From: Nonomuraea helvata
Lineage (GTDB): Bacteria > Actinomycetota > Actinomycetes > Streptosporangiales > Streptosporangiaceae
Direction: 5' to 3'
Assembly (NCBI RefSeq): GCF_039535785.1
Contig: NZ_BAAAXV010000009.1
Location: 1,364,001-1,428,000, forward strand
DNA length: 64,000 bases
The stretch's first letter is position 1. Each line of letters starts with the position of its first letter. A model generated the notes under the pieces. The model was not told the origin of the DNA. It saw only the letters and a program-made list of their open reading frames with translations, and did no database searches. Both the position numbers and the translations under genes were made by a program. Shown here in pieces: positions 41,490-49,313 of the stretch.

Positions 41490-42635
41490 TCAGCGGACCT
41501 TGCGGAAGAACGCCCGGACGTCCTCGACCAGCAGGTCGGGGGCCTCCATGGCGGCGAAGTGGCCGCCCCGGTCGAACTCCGACCAGTGGATCACGTTGTG
41601 CTCACGCTCGGCGACCCGCCGGACCCCGCCGTCGCCGGGGAAGACCGCGACCCCGTGCGGCACCTCCGAGCGCTCGACCGGCATCCCCCACTGCGCCGAG
41701 CCCTCCTTGTAGAGCCGGGCGGACGAGGCGGCGGTGCGGGTCAGCCAGTAGACCGTCACGTCGGTGAGCATCTGGTCAAGGTCGACCGCGTCCTCGGGGA
41801 GGTCGTGCGCGGGGTCGGTCCACTCCTTGAACTTCTCCACGATCCAGGCCAGCTGGGCGGCCGGGGAGTCGTGCAGGCCGAAGGCGACAGTCTGCGGCCG
41901 GGTGGCCTGGATGATCGCGTAGCCGGAGCGGTCGTTGTCGGCGTAGATCTGCATGCGGGCCTGCTCGGCCTCGGTGAGGCCGTCCATCTCGGCCGGGTCG
42001 AAGGTCGGGAAGCCGAGTGCGCCGTTGACGTGCACGCCGACCACCCGGTCGGGGGCGACGCGGCCGAGTTCGGGGGAGATGACCGAGCCGCTGTCGCCGC
42101 CGTGGGCGCCGTAGCGCTCGTAGCCGAGGCGGCTCATCAGCTCGGCCCACGCGCGGGCGACCCGGCGCAGGTCCCAGCCGGCCTCGCGGGTGGGGCCGGA
42201 GAAACCGAAGCCGGGGATGGACGGGGCGACGACGTGGAAGGCGTCGGCGGGGTCGCCGCCGTGGGCGCGGGGGTCGGTGAGCGGGCCGATGACCTTCATG
42301 AACTCGACGATCGAGCCGGGCCAGCCGTGGGTGAGGACCAGAGGCAGCGCGTCCGGCTCGGGGGAGCGCACGTGCAGGAAGTGGATGTTCTGGCCGTCGA
42401 TCTCGGTGGTGAACTGGGGGTGCTCGTTGAGCGCCGCCTCGTGCTTGCGCCAGTCGTAGCCGCTGCGCCAGTACTCGGCCAGCCGCTGCACGTACGAGAC
42501 CGGGATGCCGTACGACCAGCCGACACCGGGCAGCTCGTCGGGCCAGAGGGTGCGCGCCAGCCGGTCGTTCAGGTCCTCGAGCGCGGACTGCGGGATGTCG
42601 ATGTGGAACGGACGGATCTCCGTGGTGAAGGTCAT
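41490..42635 (-). CDS. Epoxide hydrolase (EHN-type alpha/beta hydrolase)
   Basis: A 381-residue hydrolase. The N-terminal EHN domain (DIPQSALEDLNDRLARTLWP, about residues 12-110) precedes the alpha/beta core. HGWPGS supplies the oxyanion hole, GAHGGDSGSVI carries the nucleophilic Asp (about residue 178), and HWSEFDRGGHFAAMEAP holds the catalytic His. Capping-domain tyrosines (for example VYWLT and RLYKEG) would protonate the epoxide. Such enzymes open epoxides to diols. It is divergent from the WYL regulator with 63 bp between, so that regulator probably controls it. Confidence 0.88.
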   Translation of the reverse strand: MTFTTEIRPFHIDIPQSALEDLNDRLARTLWPDELPGVGWSYGIPVSYVQRLAEYWRSGYDWRKHEAALNEHPQFTTEIDGQNIHFLHVRSPEPDALPLVLTHGWPGSIVEFMKVIGPLTDPRAHGGDPADAFHVVAPSIPGFGFSGPTREAGWDLRRVARAWAELMSRLGYERYGAHGGDSGSVISPELGRVAPDRVVGVHVNGALGFPTFDPAEMDGLTEAEQARMQIYADNDRSGYAIIQATRPQTVAFGLHDSPAAQLAWIVEKFKEWTDPAHDLPEDAVDLDQMLTDVTVYWLTRTAASSARLYKEGSAQWGMPVERSEVPHGVAVFPGDGGVRRVAEREHNVIHWSEFDRGGHFAAMEAPDLLVEDVRAFFRKVR

Positions 42636-42657
42636 GAAGAACAGGCTAGGGACGGGT

Positions 42658-42676
42658 TAGGACAGATCCGGTCCTA
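42658..42676. promoter_or_regulatory. Dyad between epoxide hydrolase and WYL regulator
   Basis: TAGGAC-AGATCCG-GTCCTA is a perfect 6-bp dyad with 7-bp spacer, midway between the two divergent starts. It is the best candidate operator for the WYL regulator. Confidence 0.55.
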
Positions 42677-42698
42677 GGAATAGGGCAATCTGGAACGC

Positions 42699-43691
42699 AT
42701 GTTGGAGACATCGGCCCGGTTGCTCAGACTGCTCTCGCTCCTGCAGACGCACCGCGAGTGGTCGGGCGTGGAACTGGCGGAGCGGCTCGGCGTGACCGCG
42801 CGTACCGTCCGCCGTGACGTCGGGCGGCTGCGCGAGCTCGGCTATCCCGTGCACGCCACCCCGGGCGCGCCCGGCTACCGGCTCGGCGCAGGCTCGGACC
42901 TGCCGCCGCTGCTGCTGGACGACGATGAGGCGGTGGCGGTCGCGGTGGGGCTCCGGACGGCGGCCGGGGGCTCGGTGTCAGGGATAGAGGAGACCTCCGT
43001 ACGGGCGCTGGCCAAGCTGGAGCGGGTGCTGCCGTCCCGGCTCCGGCAGCGCGTGCACGCGCTGCAGTCGATGACCGTGGCGATGGGACGGGCGGGTTCG
43101 GCGGTGGACCCGGCGTCGCTGAGCGCGATCGCCGCCGCCTGCCGCGACCACGAGACCCTGCGGTTCGACTACCGGACGCACGACGGGCAGGAGAGCGTCC
43201 GCGCCGCCGAGCCCTACCGGCTCGTCCATTCGGGACGGCACTGGTACCTGCTGGGCTGGGACACCGGCCGGGCCGACTGGCGCACGTACCGGATCGACCG
43301 TCTGAGCCTGCGGACGCCGAACGGGCCGCGGTTCGTCCCCCGCGACCCTCCGGACTCCGACCTGGCGGCCTACATGTCCCGGTCGATCTCCAGCGCGCCC
43401 TACCGGTACCAGGGCCGCTTCACGATGCACGCTCCGGCCGAGGTCGTCGCCCAGCACATGCCGGCCACGACCGGGACGATCGAGCCGATCGACGAGCGGT
43501 CCTGCACGCTGTCCAGCGGCGCGAACCACCTTGACGAGCTCGCCGTCTGGGTCGCGCTGATGGACATCGACTTCGAGGTGCACGAGCCGCCCGAGCTCAT
43601 CGACCGCATCCGGGCCCTTTCCGCCCGCCTCGCCACCGCTGCCGGATCATCACCGGACGGCACCCGCGTCACCTCACGTGATCGGCCATGA
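42699..43691 (+). CDS. YafY-type WYL-domain transcriptional regulator
   Basis: A 330-residue regulator. The N-terminal HTH (SARLLRLLSLLQTHREWSGV and ERLGVTARTVRRDVGRLREL) is DeoR-like. The WYL domain (about residues 140-220) has YRLVHSGRHWYLLGWDTGRA and RTYRIDRL, and a C-terminal WCX extension follows. WYL domains bind ligands such as nucleotides or metabolites. It is divergent from the epoxide hydrolase. The 3' end overlaps the convergent GT2 gene by 23 bp. A second WYL regulator occurs at 55991. Confidence 0.9.
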   Translation: MLETSARLLRLLSLLQTHREWSGVELAERLGVTARTVRRDVGRLRELGYPVHATPGAPGYRLGAGSDLPPLLLDDDEAVAVAVGLRTAAGGSVSGIEETSVRALAKLERVLPSRLRQRVHALQSMTVAMGRAGSAVDPASLSAIAAACRDHETLRFDYRTHDGQESVRAAEPYRLVHSGRHWYLLGWDTGRADWRTYRIDRLSLRTPNGPRFVPRDPPDSDLAAYMSRSISSAPYRYQGRFTMHAPAEVVAQHMPATTGTIEPIDERSCTLSSGANHLDELAVWVALMDIDFEVHEPPELIDRIRALSARLATAAGSSPDGTRVTSRDRP

Positions 43692-44328
43692 CCCGCCGCA
43701 TGTCGGAAGCAGCCCGCAGCGTGCCGCGGACGGTGCCGGTCACCTTGGAACGGCCCGCTCTGCGCAGGTAGTCCACCTCCACCTCCGCGATCCGCCAGCC
43801 GGAGTCGGCCGCGCGCAGCACCATTTCGAGCGGGTAACCGAACCGGCGGTCGCTCAGCCCGAGCGCCAGCAACCGGGACCGTACGGCGGCCCGCATGGGG
43901 CCGAGGTCGTGCAGCGGCGCCCCCGTGCGGCGACGCAGGCCGCGGGCGATGACGGCGTTGCCGAGCCGGGCATGCCAGGGCCACGCGCCTGCCGCACGCG
44001 GCCGGCGGGCGCCCAGGACCAGGTCGGCGTCGCCGCCGATGACCGGTTCCGTGACTCTCGGGAGCTGGCGGGGGTCGAGGGAGGCGTCGGCGTCCATGAT
44101 GCAGACCACCTCCGCGCTCGCGGCCAGCAGCCCCGCGTGGCAGGCGGCGCCGAAGCCACGGTTCGGCTCGTGCACCACCCGGGCGCCGAGGTCGCGGGCG
44201 ACCTCGGCCGAGCGGTCGGTGGAGCCGTTGTCCACCACCAGGGCACGGTAGCCGTCGGGCATGCGGCTGAGCACCCAGCCGAGCGCGGCCTCCTCGTTCA
44301 GGCAGGGCAGGATCACTTCGACGGTCAT
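43669..44328 (-). CDS. Family 2 glycosyltransferase
   Basis: A 219-residue GT2 enzyme. The N-terminus is MTVEVILPCLNEEAALGWVL, then ALVVDNGSTDRSAEVARDLG for the nucleotide-sugar fold. IMDADASLD is the DxD metal site (about residues 90-98). No membrane helices are visible. Relatives are dolichyl-phosphate mannose synthase-like. The ATG at 44328 overlaps the epimerase stop (ATGA). It is the second gene of the pair epimerase-GT2, divergent from the operon at 45435, and probably adds a sugar to a lipid carrier or glycan. Confidence 0.88.
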   Translation of the reverse strand: MTVEVILPCLNEEAALGWVLSRMPDGYRALVVDNGSTDRSAEVARDLGARVVHEPNRGFGAACHAGLLAASAEVVCIMDADASLDPRQLPRVTEPVIGGDADLVLGARRPRAAGAWPWHARLGNAVIARGLRRRTGAPLHDLGPMRAAVRSRLLALGLSDRRFGYPLEMVLRAADSGWRIAEVEVDYLRRAGRSKVTGTVRGTLRAASDMRRVMADHVR

Positions 44329-45305
44329 GACCGAGCGAACTCCTTCATACCCGCCTCGAACCCGATCTCGGCATGAAAGCCCAGCTCGCGGCCGGCCCGT
44401 TCGGGAGAGGCGACGATGTGGCGGACGTCCCCGAGCCGGTAGCCGCCGGTGGTCTGCGGGGCCGGCCCGCCCCGTTCGGCAGCCAGCGCGGCGGCCATCT
44501 CGCCGACGGTGTGCGGGGTGCCGCTGGCGATGTTGTACGCGCGCGGCTCCCCGGGACGCGCGGGCGCCAGGGCGGCCACCAGGTTCGCCCGGGCGACGTC
44601 GCGTACATGTACGAAGTCGCGGAGCTGGCCGCCGTCCTCGAAGACCTTCGGCGGCCGCCCCGCCTCCAGCTCGGAACGGAAGATCGCGGCGACGCCGGCG
44701 TAGGGGGTGTCGCGGGGCATGCGCGGGCCGTACACGTTGTGGTATCGGAGTGCGACGACGCTGCCGCCGGTCTCCCTCGCCCAGTTCGCGGCCAGGTGCT
44801 CCTGGGCGAGCTTGCTGGTGGCGTAGGCGTTGCGCGGATCGAGCGGCGCGTCCTCGGCGATGGTGACGCAGCGGACCGGCAGGCCGCAGTCGGGGCACGC
44901 CGGGTCGAACCGCCCCTGCTCCAGGTCCTCTCTCCTGCGCGGCCCCGGACGTACCCGGCCGTGGCCGGGACACTCGTACGAGCCCTCGCCGTAGACCACC
45001 ATCGAGGAGGCCAGCACCAGCCTCTCGACCCGATGACGCGCCATGGCCGCCAGCAGCACGGCCGTCCCGTACATGTTGACCGAGGCGTAGTCCGGCAGGT
45101 CCGAGACGTCCACGCCGAGACCGACCTTGGCGGCCTGGTGCACCACGAGATCCACGCCGGGCAGCAGCCGGTCCAGCGCCGCGTCGTCGCGCACGTCGAC
45201 GCCGGTGCGCAGGTCGAGGCCGACGACCTCGTGCCCGTCGGCCTCGAGTGCCTCGACCACATGACTGCCGATGAATCCGGCCGAGCCGGTGACCATCACG
45301 TTCAC
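44325..45305 (-). CDS. NAD-dependent epimerase/dehydratase with a Cys-rich insert
   Basis: A 326-residue extended short-chain dehydrogenase. MNVMVTGSAGFIGSHVVEAL binds NAD, the active-site motif is YATSKLAQE (YxxxK, about residues 159-163), and LRYHNVYGPRMP follows as in sugar epimerases. After VVYGEG there is an insert of about 30 residues, ECPGHGRVRP...CPDCGLPVRC, with CxxH/CxxC pairs that resemble a zinc ribbon. GDP- or UDP-sugar 4-epimerases usually have no such insert. It is followed by the coupled GT2 gene. Confidence 0.87.
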   Translation of the reverse strand: MNVMVTGSAGFIGSHVVEALEADGHEVVGLDLRTGVDVRDDAALDRLLPGVDLVVHQAAKVGLGVDVSDLPDYASVNMYGTAVLLAAMARHRVERLVLASSMVVYGEGSYECPGHGRVRPGPRRREDLEQGRFDPACPDCGLPVRCVTIAEDAPLDPRNAYATSKLAQEHLAANWARETGGSVVALRYHNVYGPRMPRDTPYAGVAAIFRSELEAGRPPKVFEDGGQLRDFVHVRDVARANLVAALAPARPGEPRAYNIASGTPHTVGEMAAALAAERGGPAPQTTGGYRLGDVRHIVASPERAGRELGFHAEIGFEAGMKEFARS

Positions 45306-45434
45306 CCGGCCGACGCTAGCCCCCGCCCGCGGCCGGACTGTAGCGACGTTCGCACTTCGTAAGGGTTCTTATGGAATGCGAACGTCTGGCACTCCTGCGG
45401 CCACGAACCGCCTCCGGGATGTGAGGCTGCCGAC

Positions 45435-46727
45435 GTGAAGGTGATCGTCGTGCTCGTGGGCCTGGCCGTCGTCCTGACACGGACGGTGGCCGGAGCGCCC
45501 GGTATAGGCTGGTACCTGCTCGCCTGGGCGCTGTTCGCGGTGGCGGTGTGGCTGGCGCGGCGGACGCCGGACAGGCAGCTGGCCGTCCTGGTCGTCGTCG
45601 GCGGCATCGTGATGGTCACGACCGGGCTGTCGGCGCCGCCGAGCAGCAGCACCGACTCTTTCCGGTACGCCTGGGACGGCCGGGTCCAGGCCGCGGGCAT
45701 CTCCCCGTACGACCACCCGCCGGCCGACCCGGCACTCGCCGGCCTGCGCGAAGGCTGGCTCTTCCCCTCGGGGTGCGAGGCACGTGACCTCTGGCCGCTC
45801 CCGGACGGAGGGTGTACCAGGATCAACCGCCCCACCGTGCCCACCATCTACCCGCCGGTCGCCCAGGGCTACTTCCTCCTGGTCCACTGGCTCTCGCCGG
45901 ACGGCGCCCGGCACAAGGTCCTGCAGCTCGGCGGCTGGGTGATGGCCATCGTCGTGCTGCTCGTCCTGTGCAGGTGGAACGTCCGGACGGCCGCCTGCTG
46001 GGCATGGTGCCCCGCCGTCCCCATCGAGGCCGTGAACAACGCGCATGTCGACATGCTCGCCGTGCTGCTGGTCGTACTCGCCATGCGCTCCGCACAAGCC
46101 CGCGGGGCGCTGCTCGGCGCGGCCGTGGCGGCCAAGCTGCTGCCCGCCGCGGCGCTGCCCGGCGCGCTGTCGGGAGTCCTGGCGAACGGCGTGGAATGGC
46201 GGCGCGCCTTCAAGGTCCTTGTGCCAGCCGCGCTGGTCGTGGCGCTCGCCTATCTGCCGTACGTGCTGGTGTCCCGGGCGTCCGTCGTGGGTTACCTGCC
46301 GGGCTACCTCCAGGAGGAGCGCTACGGGAGCCCCGCCGACGGCAACCGCTATGCCCTCTTACGGCTGGTGATGCCGGACTCCTGGGCGCCCTACGCCATG
46401 ATCGTGCTGCTCGTCCTGATCGCTCTCTACTTCCTGCGGTACGGCGAGCCCGAACGGCCGTGGCGCGGCGCGCTCGTCGTCAGCGGGTCGCTGCTGCTGC
46501 TCCTCACGCCGGGCTACTCCTGGTACGCGCTGCTGGTCGTCGCGCTGGCCGCGATGGACGGCCGGTGGGAGTGGTTGGGGGTGGCCCTGGCGGGCGGTGT
46601 CGCCTATGTCGCCGGCCCGACGGCGCGTGCCGGCCCCGCGACCGCCTTCTACACCGCGGCGGCGCTGGCCGTGCTGGTCGGCTGGGCCGTACGCCGTTCT
46701 CGGGAGACAGCCGCCGTACGCCGGTGA
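45435..46727 (+). CDS. GT87-like polyprenyl-phosphate mannosyltransferase
   Basis: A 430-residue membrane protein with about ten helices, starting at GTG 45435. TDSFRYAWDGRVQAAGISPY (about residues 72-92) contains the D-x-x-R-Y-x-W-D-G motif of actinobacterial GT-C mannosyltransferases (DUF2029/GT87). A loop with two cysteines (CEARDL...GGCTRINRP) follows. Such enzymes use lipid-linked mannose to extend cell-envelope glycans. It starts the plus-strand operon that also holds the TIGR04282 gene and a methyltransferase, and is divergent from the epimerase/GT2 pair. Confidence 0.8.
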   Translation: MKVIVVLVGLAVVLTRTVAGAPGIGWYLLAWALFAVAVWLARRTPDRQLAVLVVVGGIVMVTTGLSAPPSSSTDSFRYAWDGRVQAAGISPYDHPPADPALAGLREGWLFPSGCEARDLWPLPDGGCTRINRPTVPTIYPPVAQGYFLLVHWLSPDGARHKVLQLGGWVMAIVVLLVLCRWNVRTAACWAWCPAVPIEAVNNAHVDMLAVLLVVLAMRSAQARGALLGAAVAAKLLPAAALPGALSGVLANGVEWRRAFKVLVPAALVVALAYLPYVLVSRASVVGYLPGYLQEERYGSPADGNRYALLRLVMPDSWAPYAMIVLLVLIALYFLRYGEPERPWRGALVVSGSLLLLLTPGYSWYALLVVALAAMDGRWEWLGVALAGGVAYVAGPTARAGPATAFYTAAALAVLVGWAVRRSRETAAVRR

Positions 46728-46763
46728 TCCTCCTTGTCCGCCTCCATCTCGTAAGGACCACGC

Positions 46764-47405
46764 ATGTCCCCCAGCCGTACGGCGCAAATCATGATCATCG
46801 CCAAGGAACCGGTGGCCGGGCGGGTCAAGACCCGGTTGACCCCGCCGTTCAGCGCCGAGCAGGCCGCCGCACTCGCCGAGGCAGCCCTCCGCGACAGCCT
46901 GCGCGCCGTGTCCGCCACGCCCGCCGCTCAGCGGCTGCTCGCTCTGGACGGGCTGCCGGGCAGCTGGCTGCCCGCCGGATTCGCGGTGATCCCCCAGCGC
47001 GGCTCCAGCCTGGACGAACGCCTCGCGGCCGCCTTCTCGGACGCCTACCGGCTCCGGCCGGGCCCCGTCGTGCTGATCGGCATGGACACCCCGCAGGTGA
47101 CTCCCGCCCTGCTCGGCGAGGCGGTCGCTGCGCTGGGGCGGCACGATGCGGTCTACGGCCCGGCGACCGACGGCGGCTTCTGGCTGCTCGGCCTGCGCCG
47201 GCCGGACCCGGCGCTGCTGCTGGGCGTGCCGATGTCGCATCCGGAGACCGGCAAGCTCCAGCTCGACCGGCTGGACCGGGCGGGCCTGAGTGTCCATGTG
47301 CTGCCCGAACTGACCGACGTCGACACCGCGGCCGACGCCGCCACCGTGGCGGGCCAGGCACCGGGCTCCCACTTCGCCGCCACGCTGGCGAGGCTGGGCC
47401 GATGA
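46764..47405 (+). CDS. TIGR04282 family glycosyltransferase (DUF2064)
   Basis: A 213-residue protein. MIIAKEPVAGRVKTRLTPPF and then GSSLDERLAAAF, LIGMDTPQVTPALL and YGPATDGGFWLLGLR are the signature segments of the DUF2064/TIGR04282 family, which has a nucleotidyl- or glycosyltransferase (CofC-like) fold. Its product is unknown. In other actinobacteria the gene is found with a methyltransferase and GT2 genes, as here (recalled). The stop overlaps the methyltransferase start (TGATG-type overlap). Confidence 0.85.
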   Translation: MSPSRTAQIMIIAKEPVAGRVKTRLTPPFSAEQAAALAEAALRDSLRAVSATPAAQRLLALDGLPGSWLPAGFAVIPQRGSSLDERLAAAFSDAYRLRPGPVVLIGMDTPQVTPALLGEAVAALGRHDAVYGPATDGGFWLLGLRRPDPALLLGVPMSHPETGKLQLDRLDRAGLSVHVLPELTDVDTAADAATVAGQAPGSHFAATLARLGR

Positions 47406-48013
47406 TGGGGCAGCTGTACGCCGACGCGCTCGGCGGAGCGATCACCGAGCTCGAATACGTGGACGGCAGGCGCGTCGCGCTGGAGGCCGCGCGCTGGTTC
47501 GACCTGATCGACGGCGACGAGGCGCTGCTGGAGCGGTGCGCCAGCCCCACGCTCGACATCGGCTCCGGACCGGGCCGGCTCACGGTCGCGCTGACCCGTC
47601 GCGGCGTGCGAGCGCTCGGCATCGACATCACTCCTCGCGCCGTCGCCCTGACCCGCAGGGCGGGCGGGTTCGCCCTGCTCCGGGACGTCTTCGACGAGGT
47701 GCCGGGCAGCGGCCAATGGACGACGGCGCTGCTGGCCGACGGCAACATCGGCATCGGCGGCCATCCTGAGGCGCTGCTGCGCCGGGTCAGGCAGCTCGTC
47801 CGGCCGGGCGGCACGGTCCTGGCCGAGGTCGCGTCGCCGGACACGAGAAGCCGGGTGGACCGGGTGCGGCTGCGTATCGGCTCTCGCGCCGAAGACTGGT
47901 TCGGCTGGGCGACCGTGTCGATGAGTGACATCGAGCGCCTCGCCCACGCCTCCGGGTTCCCGGAGGTGGAGCGCTGGACGGCACACGGCCGCTGGCTGGC
48001 CTGCCTGAGCTAG
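47402..48013 (+). CDS. Class I SAM-dependent methyltransferase
   Basis: A 203-residue methyltransferase. Motif I is TLDIGSGPGRLTVAL (about residues 50-64), motif II is GIDITPRAVALT, and VRPGGTVLAEVASPDT follows. It overlaps the TIGR04282 gene (ATG at 47402) and lies third in the operon. It may methylate the product of the neighbouring sugar genes. ATG 47405 directly follows and is a possible alternative start. Confidence 0.83.
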   Translation: MMGQLYADALGGAITELEYVDGRRVALEAARWFDLIDGDEALLERCASPTLDIGSGPGRLTVALTRRGVRALGIDITPRAVALTRRAGGFALLRDVFDEVPGSGQWTTALLADGNIGIGGHPEALLRRVRQLVRPGGTVLAEVASPDTRSRVDRVRLRIGSRAEDWFGWATVSMSDIERLAHASGFPEVERWTAHGRWLACLS

Positions 48014-48044
48014 GTGCTGGGGCTGATCACCGGCAGGTGGCCTG

Positions 48045-48374
48045 GATCACAAGCCCGCCACCGTCGGTCACGTCCTGGTGATCCCGCGCATGCACATGGC
48101 CGGGCTGGCGGACGCCGACGACGCGGTCGGCACGGCGATCTGGCGGACGGCACGGCAGGTGTCGGCCGCGTTGCGGGCGTCGGGGCTCCCTTGTGAGGGG
48201 GTGCGGCTGTCACTGACCGACGGGGAGGCCGCCGGGCAGGATGTGTTCCACCTCCACCTGCACGTGGTGCCGCGTTATCCGGGGGACGGCGTCGTGGTGA
48301 CCGCTGACTGGAAGAGGCGCTCGCGGGAGCTACTCGACCAGGACGCGGCGCTGATCCGGGAGGCTCTTGCGTGA
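48045..48374 (+). pseudogene. HIT family protein, N-terminus missing
   Basis: The reading DHKPATVGHVLVIPRMHMAG to FHLHLHVVPRYPGDG shows the HIT nucleotide-binding fold and the HxHxH triad (HLHLHVV). The family N-terminus (about 20 residues with conserved C-x-C or F-C) is absent and no start codon precedes the conserved part; the first usable start is GTG 48078. In HIT enzymes the histidine triad cleaves nucleoside phosphates. It is probably a deletion relic. Confidence 0.6.
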
Positions 48375-48423
48375 TGCGGGTTTGACCCCCGTACCCGAAA
48401 CCTCCCGGAGGTGGCATCGCCGG

Positions 48424-49311
48424 TCAGAAGCCGATCAGCTCCGGTGCTCCGGCGGCGCGCCGCAGCGTGCCGGGCAGCACCGCGCGCAGCTCGCCGATCG
48501 TCTCAGGCGGCAGGTCGAGGCGGACCTCGAAGACGGTCTCGGACTCCAGACCGTCGGCGCCCTCGGGGGTCAGCTCCAGCCGGAGCGCCGCGCCGTCCAG
48601 GGTGATGGAGCGCACGCCCTCGTTCGTGCCGTGCATGCCTTCGCGCGCGATCCAGTAGCCCTCCTGGTAGCACGTCACCAGAAGGTGCTCGGCCTCAGGA
48701 TCCGCCTCCTCCTCCAGGTAGACCGTGTGGCTGCCGCTCTCCTGGCTGTGCGCGAACACGCGAGCGGTCATGGTCGTGGCCGGGACGTACGCCAGCTCCC
48801 CGTTGATCGGTGGAGGCGGCGGTTGGAGATAGTCGGGGAGCCCGTACAACCGGTCGAAGTCGCGGTGCGAGGTGGGCAGCGGGAAGGGCTCGGCGGTGGG
48901 CAGCGCGGACAGCAACCAGCCGGGCGGCGGCTCCTCACGGGGGAACGTGGTCAGCTCCGCCAGCGCCGCCGACGGCGGCACGTCCTCGAACGGCGGCGCG
49001 GAGGAGTCGACCCGGCCGGTGTAGCCACGGGTGCCGGGGGAGAACGCCAACTCGTAGGTGAACCAGGTGCCGGCGTCGGCCCGGTAGGACATCTCGCGCA
49101 GGCGTTGGAACGGCTCGTCCATGCCCTCGGCGGTAATCTCGTGGCCGTCGCGGGTGACGCTGGTCAGCGCGTGCCCGCCTACCTGGGTACGGCGGACGGC
49201 GAGCCGCGACCAGCCGGAGCCGGCGGCCGCGCGGGCGAGGTCACCGATCTCCATCCGCAGGGCGTGGCCCTCATCGCGCCGCAGACTCCGCGTTGATCGC
49301 TTGGACGCCAT
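48424..49311 (-). CDS. Hypothetical protein downstream of the DUF6493 gene
   Basis: A 295-residue, soluble, acidic protein without signal or membrane helices. It contains GTWFTYELAFSPGTRGYTGR, then Pro-rich text (LPDYLQPPPPPINGELAYVP), then VTCYQEGYWIAREG. The mix resembles immunity or SMI1/KNR4-neighbour proteins of actinobacteria, but no motif is certain. Only two bases separate the upstream stop and this start, so it is translationally coupled to the DUF6493-like gene. The start at 49311 has AAGGAAGG six bases upstream. Function unknown. Confidence 0.5.
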   Translation of the reverse strand: MASKRSTRSLRRDEGHALRMEIGDLARAAAGSGWSRLAVRRTQVGGHALTSVTRDGHEITAEGMDEPFQRLREMSYRADAGTWFTYELAFSPGTRGYTGRVDSSAPPFEDVPPSAALAELTTFPREEPPPGWLLSALPTAEPFPLPTSHRDFDRLYGLPDYLQPPPPPINGELAYVPATTMTARVFAHSQESGSHTVYLEEEADPEAEHLLVTCYQEGYWIAREGMHGTNEGVRSITLDGAALRLELTPEGADGLESETVFEVRLDLPPETIGELRAVLPGTLRRAAGAPELIGF

Positions 49312-49313
49312 GA

